Positions 45,353-53,812 of a stretch of 64,000 nucleotides of DNA are shown piece after piece. Source of the DNA: Henriciella sp045287255 (GTDB lineage: Bacteria; Pseudomonadota; Alphaproteobacteria; Caulobacterales; Hyphomonadaceae); assembly GCF_045287255.1 (NCBI RefSeq), contig NZ_CP137142.1, positions 1,054,001-1,118,000 of the forward strand, written 5' to 3'. Numbering within the stretch: position 1 is the stretch's first letter; each line of letters opens with the position of its first letter. Both the position numbers and the translations under genes were made by a program. The notes below the pieces were generated by a model, which was not told where the DNA came from, did no database searches, and saw only the letters and a program-made list of their open reading frames with translations.

Positions 45353-45820
45353 TCAAGTCTTCGGGCCGAGTTCTTCTCTGGAGCGAATGGCCTTGGCTGC
45401 ACTGATGCGCGCGAGGTGGCGGCCTTGCTGGTCACGCCAGTCCGCTTCGACAAAGCCTGTCGTGCGACCACGGCTGACCAGTCGTCCCTCGATTGTGATC
45501 AGGCCATTCGGAACTGGGCGGAAGATGCGCGTTTGCAGCTCTGTCGTGGTGAACCACTCACCATCTTCCAGGGCACTTGCCATCGTCATTGAAACGATAT
45601 GATCAGAAAAGCCAGCGATCCAGCCCCCGAAAACGCGATCTGGCTGAATGTCCCGGTCGCCCGCGTTTGGCCATTCATACAGCGTATAGCCGTAGCGAAC
45701 CTCTTTGAGCCACTCGCGTGGATTGATACCAAGATTGCGGATGCCAGCAGGAAGCGCCCACGCGCCAGAACGAAGGTTAGCGAAGAACTCTTCCTGCTGT
45801 TTCGAGAGGTGTGTACGCAC
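45353..45820 (-). CDS. Hotdog-fold thioesterase-like protein
   Basis: 155 residues resembling PaaI-type thioesterases (VFGGWIAGFSDHIVSMTMAS followed by a strand-rich second half ending VEADWRDQQGRHLARI). The start codon directly abuts the SDR stop, so the two form an operon. Substrate unknown; an acyl-CoA or acyl-ACP is likely. Confidence 0.75.
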   Translation of the reverse strand: MRTHLSKQQEEFFANLRSGAWALPAGIRNLGINPREWLKEVRYGYTLYEWPNAGDRDIQPDRVFGGWIAGFSDHIVSMTMASALEDGEWFTTTELQTRIFRPVPNGLITIEGRLVSRGRTTGFVEADWRDQQGRHLARISAAKAIRSREELGPKT

Positions 45821-46588
45821 CTAGTTTACCGTCGCGCCGCCATCAATGATCATCATCTGGCCTGTCATGAAGCTGCCAGCCGAACTGGCGAGATAGACGG
45901 CTGCACCAGCGATTTCGACAGGCTCGCCAATCCGGCGCAGTGGTGTCGTCGCGGTTGCACGCTTGAGGGTTTCCGGGTTCTCCCAAAGAGCGCGGGCAAA
46001 GTCAGTCTTGATCAGGCCGGGGGCAATTGCATTGACGCGAATATTGTCTCTGCCGAACTCCTCAGCGAGGTTGCGTACGAGCTGGAAATCAGCGGCTTTA
46101 GAGATGTTGTAAGCGCCGATGACCGGGGAGGCACGTAGGCCACCAATCGAGGATACGATGATCACGGCACCATCCTTACGCTCCTTCATTTGTGGGGCGC
46201 ACATCTGGATAAGCCAATGATTTGAAATGATATTATTTGAGAGAATTTTCTCAAACTGCTCATCAGAGATGCCGCTCATCGGACCATAATATGGGTTTGA
46301 GGCCGCGTTACAGACAACAATATCGACCTTGCCGAAAGCGTCATTCGTAGCGTCGACCATGCGCTGGAGCTCTTCCTTGGAAGAGATGTTGGCTGGAACG
46401 GCAATGGCGGTTCCTTCACCATGCTTGTCATTGAGCTCCGCGGCAACTTCCTGACAAGGGCCGGGCTTGCGCGAGCTGATCGTTACCTTAGCTCCGGCAG
46501 CAGCCATTTGCTCGGCGATGGCCTTGCCAATGCCGCGGGATGAACCAGTGATGATGGCAGATTTTCCAGTAAGATCGAACAAGCTCAT
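45821..46588 (-). CDS. SDR-family oxidoreductase
   Basis: 255-residue classical short-chain dehydrogenase: NAD(P) site TGSSRGIG (about 14-21), NAAS, catalytic Ser in SSIGG (about 140), and YNISK (Tyr-Lys, about 155-159). Similar proteins act on hydroxyacyl or steroid-like alcohols. Operon partner is the hotdog thioesterase. Confidence 0.92.
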   Translation of the reverse strand: MSLFDLTGKSAIITGSSRGIGKAIAEQMAAAGAKVTISSRKPGPCQEVAAELNDKHGEGTAIAVPANISSKEELQRMVDATNDAFGKVDIVVCNAASNPYYGPMSGISDEQFEKILSNNIISNHWLIQMCAPQMKERKDGAVIIVSSIGGLRASPVIGAYNISKAADFQLVRNLAEEFGRDNIRVNAIAPGLIKTDFARALWENPETLKRATATTPLRRIGEPVEIAGAAVYLASSAGSFMTGQMMIIDGGATVN

Positions 46589-46673
46589 TTAGCGCTCCTA
46601 GGTGGGGACATAAAGTATATGAAAGGGTGATAGGCGGTATACGGAGGGGTGACGAGGGGTGCCGCCGGGAGAC

Positions 46674-47024
46674 CTAGGACGCGCGCATGGCAGCGAAAGC
46701 CACCAAAGCCCAACCCGTCAGCATCGCAACACCGCCGATCGGGGTGATCGCGCCGAACCAACGTGGCGCGCCAAGCGTCATGGCATACAGGGTTGCTGCA
46801 AACAGGAGAGCGCCAAGCAGCAGAACAAGGCCACCGATCTGGATGAGGCCGCTACGACCGGACAAGCCAATTGCGAAGGCCGCGATCGCGTGAGGGAGAA
46901 GATAAAAGGTTGCCGTTTGCCACCAGCTCATCGCCTTGGCGTCAACCTTGCCCTCCAAGCCATGCGCACCGAAGGCGCCTAGAGCGACAGCGAGAAAGGC
47001 GGCGAGGGCAGCAAGAGTTGTCAT
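46674..47024 (-). CDS. DUF423 small membrane protein
   Basis: 116 residues with four predicted helices and the DUF423 (YgdD) signature, AVALGAFGAHGL near the N-terminus and the GAITPIGGVAMLTGW segment near the C-terminus. Inner-membrane protein of unknown function. Standalone. Confidence 0.9.
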   Translation of the reverse strand: MTTLAALAAFLAVALGAFGAHGLEGKVDAKAMSWWQTATFYLLPHAIAAFAIGLSGRSGLIQIGGLVLLLGALLFAATLYAMTLGAPRWFGAITPIGGVAMLTGWALVAFAAMRAS

Positions 47025-47118
47025 GAATTCTGTCTGCCTCGAAATAGCCTATGCAGAAAATCTAGAGCATGGCTGTAGAAGTGCAAACAGCCATGCTCCG
47101 TAAATAATTGAATATAGC

Positions 47119-47397
47119 TTAGCCGTTTGGTGGGCGGTCACATTCGGCAAGCACCCAAACACCATCGCAAACCCATATACACCCAAATGGACCAGATTGG
47201 TCTGGGTCGAGCAGAACGCAATTATTGTACCGCCTCTCAGTTTGATCAGCCCATGGAGCCAAAGACATATTTGTAGATGACGTCATAAACTCATATGCGA
47301 TTGGCGGCATCGGAGCATGATCTGTCGACTGCTCGGTTGATAGTTGAGCGCTAGACAAAGCAAATGGTATCAAGGCTAAAGATAATAGAAATTGCAT
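47119..47397 (-). CDS. Small exported protein of unknown function
   Basis: 92 residues from the ATG at 47397, which has CAGGAG upstream. It begins with a signal peptide (MQFLLSLALIPFALSSAQ) and leaves a mature part of about 75 residues with four cysteines in its C-terminal half (CVLLDP, CIWVCDG, ECDRPP), so likely disulfide-bonded in the periplasm or outside. I do not recognise the family. Base composition is AT-richer than its neighbours. Confidence 0.6.
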   Translation of the reverse strand: MQFLLSLALIPFALSSAQLSTEQSTDHAPMPPIAYEFMTSSTNMSLAPWADQTERRYNNCVLLDPDQSGPFGCIWVCDGVWVLAECDRPPNG

Positions 47398-47490
47398 TGC
47401 GTATTCTCCTGTTATCAAGGAACTAAAGGAGCCTGGCCAAGCAAGTCTAAAATACATGAATGAGTAATTGATATCCATATTGATGATCAA

Positions 47491-47741
47491 TAATATTTAT
47501 ATTATTTCAATTATTTATAGTTAAAATGAAACTAATATAAATAGTAATATTATTTTATTTGCATTTTTGTTGATCTATTTTCTTCTTATCCATGCGCGAT
47601 CGCATGCCTGAAAGGCGCACGTATAACTGTGCCGACAAGAGGATGGCTCTTGAAACCTGTTTCAAGACTCGGCAGTGGAATAGCCTTGGTTCACTTCCGA
47701 CTGTGAGCTTGTCGCCTATCTATGCCGAAGGATCTTAGATT
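47491..47741. promoter_or_regulatory. AT-rich leader/promoter region before the pnuC-nadR fusion
   Basis: 251 bases with no gene. The first 85 are extremely AT-rich. Then come an ATGCG-cgat-CGCAT dyad (47592-47605) and a nested structure: outer arms TGCCGA (47630-47635) and TCGGCA (47669-47674) enclose the perfect palindrome at 47648-47667. The structure does not match a riboswitch class that I know. Confidence 0.45.
47648..47667. promoter_or_regulatory. 20-base near-perfect palindrome upstream of pnuC-nadR
   Basis: TCTTGAAAC-CT-GTTTCAAGA: 9-base perfect arms around two bases, 74 bases before the start codon. Good candidate for an operator of NAD-salvage control or, as RNA, a hairpin in the leader. 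Confidence 0.55.
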
Positions 47742-48842
47742 ATGACGCCGCTTCTTTGGCTGGAGATTGCTGCAAACGCTGCATTGGTGACAGCCGTTTT
47801 CCTGGCGGCCCGGAACTTGGCGATTAGCTGGCTGGTCGGTATTCTGGGATGTATCCTGTTTGGGATCTTCTTCTTTCAGATCAAGCTCTATGCTGATGTC
47901 ACGCTGCAAGTCTTCTTTATCGTAACGAATGCGATTGGCTGGTTGAACTGGCAGCGGGGTGGGCAGGCGCAAACTGTCTTGCCGGTTACGCGCGTCCAGC
48001 CGCTTTGGCATCTTATCCTTTACTTCCCTATCGCGGCCTTAGCGGCATGGGGGTATAGCGAGTTGTTGCTGCGGTTTACCGACGCGCATTATCCGCTGTT
48101 TGATTCCACAATCCTGACATTCTCAATCGTTGCCCAGCTTCTGCTGATGAAGCGGAAGCTGGAAACCTGGATTTTCTGGCTGATTGTCAACTCGGTTGCC
48201 GTGCCGCTTTATTTTGTCAAAGACGCGCACGTCACCGCTTTTGTATATTCGATTTTCTGGTTCAATGCGTTTTATGGCTTCTGGAACTGGCGGCGGGAGA
48301 TGCACCGAGACAAAGCGGAAGCGGCGGCCCGCGTGATCAAAACGGTCTGTTTTGTCGGGGCGGAATCAACTGGCAAGTCGACGCTTTCTATCCGCTTGGC
48401 CGAAGATTTGAGCACGGTCAGTGTTGAAGAATATGGGCGCACGCTCTGGGTGGAGCGAAACGGCAAGCTCGATTTTGAGGATTACCTCCATATCGCCAAA
48501 ACGCATATTGCGATGGAAGAGCAAGCCAAGGAGGAGGCCACCGCCTTTGTCTTTGTCGACACAACACCGCTCACAACCCTGTTCTATTCTGAAGAACATG
48601 TTGGCCGGATTGATCCCCAGCTGAAAGCGCTTTCAAACCGCACCTACGATTTCACCTTCCTGTGCCACCCGGATTTCCCAATGGTTCAGGATGGCTGGCG
48701 TGGCGAGGAAAGCTTCCGGCAGGCCCAGCATGAATGGTATATCCGCGAGCTTAAGGCGCGCGGCGTACCTTATATCAGTTTGACGGGTACACTTGAGGAA
48801 AAAGTCGCGAAGGTGAAAGCGGTCTTGGCCGACGCTGATTAA
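47742..48842 (+). CDS. PnuC transporter fused to NadR-type nicotinamide riboside kinase
   Basis: 366 residues in two parts. Residues 1-185 are a PnuC-family channel with about seven helices and the WxNWxRG and FWNW motifs of vitamin-precursor facilitators. Residues 195-366 are an AAA_28/NadR C-terminal kinase with Walker A GAESTGKST (about 205-213) and a Walker B-like VFVDTTPLTT. It would import nicotinamide riboside and phosphorylate it at once on the inner face, trapping it as NMN. The helix-turn-helix and adenylyltransferase parts of NadR are absent. Confidence 0.85.
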   Translation: MTPLLWLEIAANAALVTAVFLAARNLAISWLVGILGCILFGIFFFQIKLYADVTLQVFFIVTNAIGWLNWQRGGQAQTVLPVTRVQPLWHLILYFPIAALAAWGYSELLLRFTDAHYPLFDSTILTFSIVAQLLLMKRKLETWIFWLIVNSVAVPLYFVKDAHVTAFVYSIFWFNAFYGFWNWRREMHRDKAEAAARVIKTVCFVGAESTGKSTLSIRLAEDLSTVSVEEYGRTLWVERNGKLDFEDYLHIAKTHIAMEEQAKEEATAFVFVDTTPLTTLFYSEEHVGRIDPQLKALSNRTYDFTFLCHPDFPMVQDGWRGEESFRQAQHEWYIRELKARGVPYISLTGTLEEKVAKVKAVLADAD

Positions 48843-49288
48843 GTCGCGCGGGCGCGTTGATCCTCGCGGGGCAGGGCATAGGTGACAATCGCCTGGCTTG
48901 CGGCTTTGTCGGCGCCTTCAATGCGAATGTCGACGTCCATCACGGCAAGCGCCTGACCAATTTTCATCACTGTTGCATCGGCAAGCACGACATCCCCGAT
49001 ACAGGGGCGCAGGAAATTGATGTTGAGATTGCTGGTCACGGTCATGGGTTCCATCCCGGTCAGGGTCATCACCGCCATATACGCGGCGCTGTCAGCAAGG
49101 CCCATCTGGGTTGGACCGGACACATACCCGCCGGGGCGTAAATGCTCCTCGCGAACCTCCAAACGCTGTACTGCGCGTCCAGGCTCCATAACCGTGACCT
49201 TCGCCTGATGATCTGGACGATAAAAGGCTGCAGACAAGAAGCTGTTGGCTTCGTCGACGGTCATCTTGCTGGGGCCTGAATAGCTCAT
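48839..49288 (-). CDS. PaaI-type hotdog thioesterase
   Basis: 149 residues from ATG 49288 (GGAG upstream; 49312 is also in frame). Single hotdog domain with HLRPGGYVSGPTQMGLADSAAYMAV and a SNLNINFLRP strand, like acyl-CoA thioesterases of the PaaI group. Ends four bases into the convergent pnuC fusion gene. Confidence 0.83.
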   Translation of the reverse strand: MSYSGPSKMTVDEANSFLSAAFYRPDHQAKVTVMEPGRAVQRLEVREEHLRPGGYVSGPTQMGLADSAAYMAVMTLTGMEPMTVTSNLNINFLRPCIGDVVLADATVMKIGQALAVMDVDIRIEGADKAASQAIVTYALPREDQRARAT

Positions 49289-49394
49289 AGGGGTCTCCGC
49301 TGGGGAAGCCATTGACGGCTTGTCGGTTTCACGGCCAACTTACAAATTCAAGGTGATCCGAAAAGAGATCACGTAACGGGAGGAGTGACACGTC

Positions 49395-50492
49395 ATGCTG
49401 ACCGCAGGGGACGAGTATCCAATTCACCAGACACCGGAACCTGTCGCGTTTTCGGGGTCTGATCGAAATTTCTATGATCGCTATTTCTTCAATGGCTATT
49501 CGGCAGATGGTTCGGTTTTCTTCGCCGCGGCTTTTGGGGTGTATCCACATCTCAATGTCATGGACGGGGCCGTCTCGATCCTGAAGGATGGCGTGCAGAA
49601 ATCGGTTCATGTCAGCCGCGTTCTGAATATGCAGCGCATGGATACCCGGGTTGGCCCAATGTCGATCGAGGTGTTGGAGCCGCTCAAACGCGTACAATTG
49701 AAATTGGAGGAAACTGAAGGGATTGCGCTCGATGTCTCCTTTACTGGACGACATTTTCCGATTGAGGAGCCGCGGTTCACCTATCGTCAGGGCCCGCGCA
49801 TGCTGATCGATTGTACGCGTATGACCCAGAACGGGCATTGGGATGGGACACTGTTGGTCGATGGCGAGGCGATTGAGGTCAAAAGCTTCCTTGGCACACG
49901 TGATCGCAGCTGGGGCGTGCGCCCGATTGGTTCAAAGGATGAGCAACCTGTCTTGCCCCTGCAAATACCGCAATTCTACTGGCTGTGGGCACCGATCAAT
50001 TTCCCGAACCTATCGCTCTACTTCCATGTGAATGAAGACGGGCAGGGCGAGGCATGGAATACGCGCTCTGTATTGGCCATGGATGGGGCTGACCATGACG
50101 GCCTGCTACACCTCAATCGTCCGAAAATGGATGTTGATTGGCGTGAAGGTTCCCGCCGGGCAGCCTCTGCGACCCTGCATGTCGAGGATGGGCAGGGACA
50201 AGCCCATGAAGTGAGCTATGAGCCGCTTTCAACCTTCATGATGAAAGGCATTGGGTATGGCCACCCAAGCATGGGGCATGGCAGCTATCGCGGTGACCTG
50301 AGCGTGACGCGTGAGGACCTGACGCCGGATAATTTGCCATGGCAACAGCCTGATAATCTGCACATTCAGGCGATTGTGAAAGCCACGCATAAAGGCCCCG
50401 GCGGGCAGACAAGTGAAGGGATAGGGATTCTGGAACAGCTTTGCCTCGGCCCGCATGCGCCTAATGGCTGGAAGGACGTTTTGGATGCTTGA
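49395..50492 (+). CDS. Lipocalin-like (AttH/CrtC-type, DUF7064-like) protein
   Basis: 365 residues, beta-rich, with repeated aromatic motifs and the TRDRSWGVRP segment (about 168-177) seen in carotenoid hydratase/AttH-like double-barrel proteins. No signal peptide. Overlaps the following phosphotransferase by eight bases. Genes of this kind often sit beside ACAD10-type kinases and acyl-CoA dehydrogenases in lipid or terpenoid breakdown; a role here is inferred from that. Confidence 0.6.
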   Translation: MLTAGDEYPIHQTPEPVAFSGSDRNFYDRYFFNGYSADGSVFFAAAFGVYPHLNVMDGAVSILKDGVQKSVHVSRVLNMQRMDTRVGPMSIEVLEPLKRVQLKLEETEGIALDVSFTGRHFPIEEPRFTYRQGPRMLIDCTRMTQNGHWDGTLLVDGEAIEVKSFLGTRDRSWGVRPIGSKDEQPVLPLQIPQFYWLWAPINFPNLSLYFHVNEDGQGEAWNTRSVLAMDGADHDGLLHLNRPKMDVDWREGSRRAASATLHVEDGQGQAHEVSYEPLSTFMMKGIGYGHPSMGHGSYRGDLSVTREDLTPDNLPWQQPDNLHIQAIVKATHKGPGGQTSEGIGILEQLCLGPHAPNGWKDVLDA

Positions 50493-51537
50493 GGAAGAGG
50501 TCGCCCAAAAGTTCGCCGCCTATGCCGAAGCCCGGCTGCCCGGTGCGCGCAGTGTCAGTGTCGCCGCGATTAGCCGCATTCATGGCGGGGCGAGCCGTCA
50601 GACTTACTCAATTGATCTGGCTTATGAGGATGCCACCGGGCCAAAGACCAAGGGTCTGATCCTGCGCCGCGATCCGCCTGACAGCCTGATTGATACCGAG
50701 CGGCGGATCGAGTTTGCCGCGATCAAGTCGGCTTATGGACAGAATGACCTGCCGGTGCCTGAAGCGCTATTTTTGGAGACAGAAACGGAGGCTATGGGCG
50801 CGCCTTTCTTTGTCATGGGGCGGATTGAGGGCGGTGAGCCGCTCAACCCGTTCAAGATGGATGCGATTGAGCCGCATCGCAAAGCCGTGGGTGAGCAATT
50901 TTTCCGTCACCTGGGGGGCATAGCGGCTTTGCCCGTGACAGGATCAGCGCTTGCTGATGAGGTTGATGTGCCTGCGCCGGATCAATGCTGGCGGCGGGAA
51001 CTGGATTATTGGGCGAATGAAATTCGGACCAATGCGGCTTCACCTCAACCGATAGCAGAGGCGGCGATCCGTCATTTGGAACGCAATCCACCGCCACCGG
51101 CACAACGGCTTTCCATCGTGCATGGCGACTATCGTACCGGGAATTACCTGCATGATGGCGCCGGGCGGATCAATGCCATCCTCGATTGGGAAATGGCGCA
51201 TATAGGCGACCCTTATGAAGACCTCGCCTGGGCGACGGACCTGCTCTGGTGCGGAAATGATCAGGAGCGTGCGGCAGGGTTTATGCCATGGCCTGAAGCG
51301 ATAGGCATCTGGCAGGAAGCGTCCGGGGTGCAGTTCGACCCGGTCGCGTTTGAGTGGTGGTCAATCTTCTCTCATGTCAAAGCGCTCGGCATCTGGGTCA
51401 GCTCCGCCAAGGCATTCAAGGACGGCGCGAATGATGACCCCATCCTCGCTTGGTCAGGCTGGTTCACCCATGCTGCCCATGAGCTGATGATCGCGATGCG
51501 GCTTGGTCCGAAATATGGCGCAGGAGGTCCACAATGA
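50485..51537 (+). CDS. APH/ACAD10-type phosphotransferase
   Basis: 350 residues with the aminoglycoside phosphotransferase fold: HGDYRTGNYL (catalytic Asp, about 209) and a metal site in ILDWEMAHIGDP (about 227). Close to the kinase domain of ACAD10/11, which phosphorylates 4-hydroxyacyl-CoA so that it can be dehydrogenated. The two acyl-CoA dehydrogenases at 57,301-59,631 would fit such a pathway. Start 50485 chosen over 50455. Overlaps the next gene by four bases. Confidence 0.85.
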   Translation: MLEEEVAQKFAAYAEARLPGARSVSVAAISRIHGGASRQTYSIDLAYEDATGPKTKGLILRRDPPDSLIDTERRIEFAAIKSAYGQNDLPVPEALFLETETEAMGAPFFVMGRIEGGEPLNPFKMDAIEPHRKAVGEQFFRHLGGIAALPVTGSALADEVDVPAPDQCWRRELDYWANEIRTNAASPQPIAEAAIRHLERNPPPPAQRLSIVHGDYRTGNYLHDGAGRINAILDWEMAHIGDPYEDLAWATDLLWCGNDQERAAGFMPWPEAIGIWQEASGVQFDPVAFEWWSIFSHVKALGIWVSSAKAFKDGANDDPILAWSGWFTHAAHELMIAMRLGPKYGAGGPQ

Positions 51538-51956
51538 GTGATATTGGTATGATCCTGGACCGGATCGGGCGCAAACTCGTCACTGAAGTCGCGCCCAAGC
51601 TGGAAGGGGATTATTCCGGTGGCCATGCTGGAATGTCTGGCCTGATGGCGGTCATGGCTGGTGAGATGTGGGATGGCGCTGCTGATCGCCTGTTTACCGA
51701 GATCAGCGATATGCGGGCGCTGTTACAGGCGGCGGGACGACAGGTGCAGGTGCCTGATGCGCCGAGCTTGAAAGTCTCGGACCTGACAGCTGAACGCGAT
51801 GCTCTGGCCCGGCACCTGATTGAGGTGCAGCGAGATTTGGAGGTCAGAGAGGATGAGCAAAGCAAGCTGCTCAACGCGCAAATCTGGCTCTTCCTGATTC
51901 AGACCGCCACCGCACGCATGCCCAGCCCACCAGACTTTCCGGATGCGGAAGGTTGA
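51534..51956 (+). CDS. Helical protein of unknown function, partner of the phosphotransferase
   Basis: 140 residues, mostly helical, with a likely coiled coil at about 83-115 (LTAERDALARHLIEVQRDLE). ATGA overlap with the phosphotransferase makes it part of that operon. I do not recognise a family domain; small proteins of this kind follow ACAD10-like kinase genes and may be accessory subunits. Confidence 0.7.
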   Translation: MSDIGMILDRIGRKLVTEVAPKLEGDYSGGHAGMSGLMAVMAGEMWDGAADRLFTEISDMRALLQAAGRQVQVPDAPSLKVSDLTAERDALARHLIEVQRDLEVREDEQSKLLNAQIWLFLIQTATARMPSPPDFPDAEG

Positions 51957-51965
51957 AACTGCCGG

Positions 51966-52733
51966 TCAAACTAAGGATTTTGGTTTGTATTGATGCGCGT
52001 AATAATCTGCATGCCAGTCTTTATACTCCCCAAACAGACCGACATTTGCCTCATACAGTGTGTAAAGAAGGTCCTTGGAAATGTAGTAATCTAGAAAATC
52101 TCTCGCGAGATGGAATTGCGTATTTTCTTTAAAAGCAAGACCATAATGATGCTCTCTAGCAAGCCACTTACCGGAATCTGCTTTATCCCACTTAAGCATA
52201 GATGACTCTAAATCTATATTGTCGGTAATACTCGGTGGGTCTATAATATAAAATTCGCCATCTACTCTTTCATCTCGATAGTAGACCTCTGTCGCTAGCA
52301 CTCGATCTTCAGCCAAAGGCTCCACTTGCCGCAGGATTTCAAAAACAGCAGCACTCACCAGAATGGCACTAGGTGCTCTAGAAGGACAAAAAGCAGGAAG
52401 CGGGGGAGGCCGTTTAAGTTTTTTGCCTCCAAAGCGAACTTTTACAGGATCATTGGGCTGAAAATCTTCCTCAATCTGTCTAAATCCGTGCCCAAAAGCA
52501 AACATCACTTCACGATTAGGGCGGTTCACATACCGATACATTGACTCGTCGTAGCCAAATTCCCAGTCGCCATAATCAAGGGCATCTATTTTGCGAGCTT
52601 CATAGCCTGGTTTGAAATGCTCGGGACCATGTAGAACGTACTTCCCCTCATCAAATGGGAAGCCTTCATGAGTCTTCTGCTGCAGAAAGCGACGTGTTAC
52701 TTCCGGAATATCATCCCAATCAACCAATACCAT
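51966..52733 (-). CDS. Orphan immunity-like (Imm11/DUF1629-like) protein
   Basis: 255 residues from ATG 52733. The central and C-terminal pattern (AILVSAAVFEILRQVEPL, a YIIDPP strand, DLESS, then LARDFLDYYISKDLLYTLYEANVGLFG) resembles the Imm11/DUF1629 family found as immunity proteins of polymorphic toxins. No toxin gene is next to it. GC content is visibly lower than both neighbours, suggesting transfer. The family call is tentative. Confidence 0.45.
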   Translation of the reverse strand: MVLVDWDDIPEVTRRFLQQKTHEGFPFDEGKYVLHGPEHFKPGYEARKIDALDYGDWEFGYDESMYRYVNRPNREVMFAFGHGFRQIEEDFQPNDPVKVRFGGKKLKRPPPLPAFCPSRAPSAILVSAAVFEILRQVEPLAEDRVLATEVYYRDERVDGEFYIIDPPSITDNIDLESSMLKWDKADSGKWLAREHHYGLAFKENTQFHLARDFLDYYISKDLLYTLYEANVGLFGEYKDWHADYYAHQYKPKSLV

Positions 52734-52735
52734 GA

Positions 52736-53713
52736 TTACCCCCACAGTTCTCGCTTCGGGGGGCTAACGATACCGTCTTTGTAAGTCAGGCCATGCTCAA
52801 TATCGTCCTTGAGCCAGAGGGGGCCGTCGAGGTCGATGAGGTCTGCGGCTTGGCCCAGCAGGAGGGCCGGAGCCATACTGAGCGATCCGGCAACCATGCA
52901 GCCGACCATGACGCCGAGGCCGCACCTGCGGGCCTCATGCAGCATGCGTAGGGCTTCGGTAAAACCGCCTGCCTTGTCGAGCTTGATATTGACCGCATCA
53001 TATTTCTTGGCGAGCGCCTGCAGATCGCTGGTCTGGTGGACGCTTTCATCGGCGCAGATTGTAACATGGCCAGGGCGGCGCAGCAGGCCGTCATCGGATT
53101 TTACCGGGAAAGGCTGCTCGATCAGCGTGACCCCAAGCTCAGCAGCATCGCGGACAAGGGCCGGGAAAGTGTCGGCATCCAAGCCTTCATTGCCATCCAG
53201 AACCAGTTTGGCATCAGGGCGTGCGGCATGAATGGCGGCGACGCGATGAAGGTCTTCCGGACCGCCGAGCTTTACTTTTAGGATTTTCGCCGGGGCGGCT
53301 TTTGCCGCGGCTGCCATTTCCGGCGCGCTGGCAAGGCTGATCGTCATAGCGGTTGGCAGAGGCTTAGGTTTTGGGAGGCCGGCCAGCTCCCAGACGGGGC
53401 TTCCGCTGGTTTTGGCTTCTAGGTCCCACATGGCGCAATCGACGGCACAGCGGGCGGCGCCTGCCGGTAGACGGTGTTGCAGCTCCTTGCGGGTCATGCC
53501 GGCTTGCAGGTCCTCAGCAATACCCTGAATTTGTGCTGTGACGCTGACAACACTTTCGCCATAGCGGCTATAGGGCACGCATTCACCGCGCCCGGTTTTT
53601 CCGTTTTCAGTGAGGCTGATTTGAAGTGTTTCAGCGCTGGTTTTTGCGCCGCGTGAGATGGTGAACGCAGCCCGGAGCGGGGATGACACGTGCTGGATTG
53701 AAAGTGTGCGCAT
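52736..53713 (-). CDS. L-Ala-D/L-Glu (dipeptide) epimerase
   Basis: 325-residue enolase-superfamily enzyme. Visible active-site elements are the KVKLGG lysine pair, metal ligands in LDGNEG, IEQPF and ADES, and the second catalytic lysine in NIKLDKAGG. It epimerises cell-wall dipeptides during murein recycling. The ATG at 53713 is chosen; the longer in-frame extension to 54145 runs across the mla promoter and start and is not credible. Confidence 0.88.
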   Translation of the reverse strand: MRTLSIQHVSSPLRAAFTISRGAKTSAETLQISLTENGKTGRGECVPYSRYGESVVSVTAQIQGIAEDLQAGMTRKELQHRLPAGAARCAVDCAMWDLEAKTSGSPVWELAGLPKPKPLPTAMTISLASAPEMAAAAKAAPAKILKVKLGGPEDLHRVAAIHAARPDAKLVLDGNEGLDADTFPALVRDAAELGVTLIEQPFPVKSDDGLLRRPGHVTICADESVHQTSDLQALAKKYDAVNIKLDKAGGFTEALRMLHEARRCGLGVMVGCMVAGSLSMAPALLLGQAADLIDLDGPLWLKDDIEHGLTYKDGIVSPPKRELWG

Positions 53714-53812
53714 GTAGAAACCCTGATCGAGACTTGTAAAATTTGATGCTTGCCCTGCGGCCAGTCTTAAGTCCTGCTGTGTAAGGGTAAACGCAGGATT
53801 AGGGAAACCGTT

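Noticed and set aside
47491..47741. TPP, cobalamin or NAD-class riboswitch before the pnuC fusion
   Set aside because: The conserved core sequences of these classes are not present; only nested inverted repeats can be seen.
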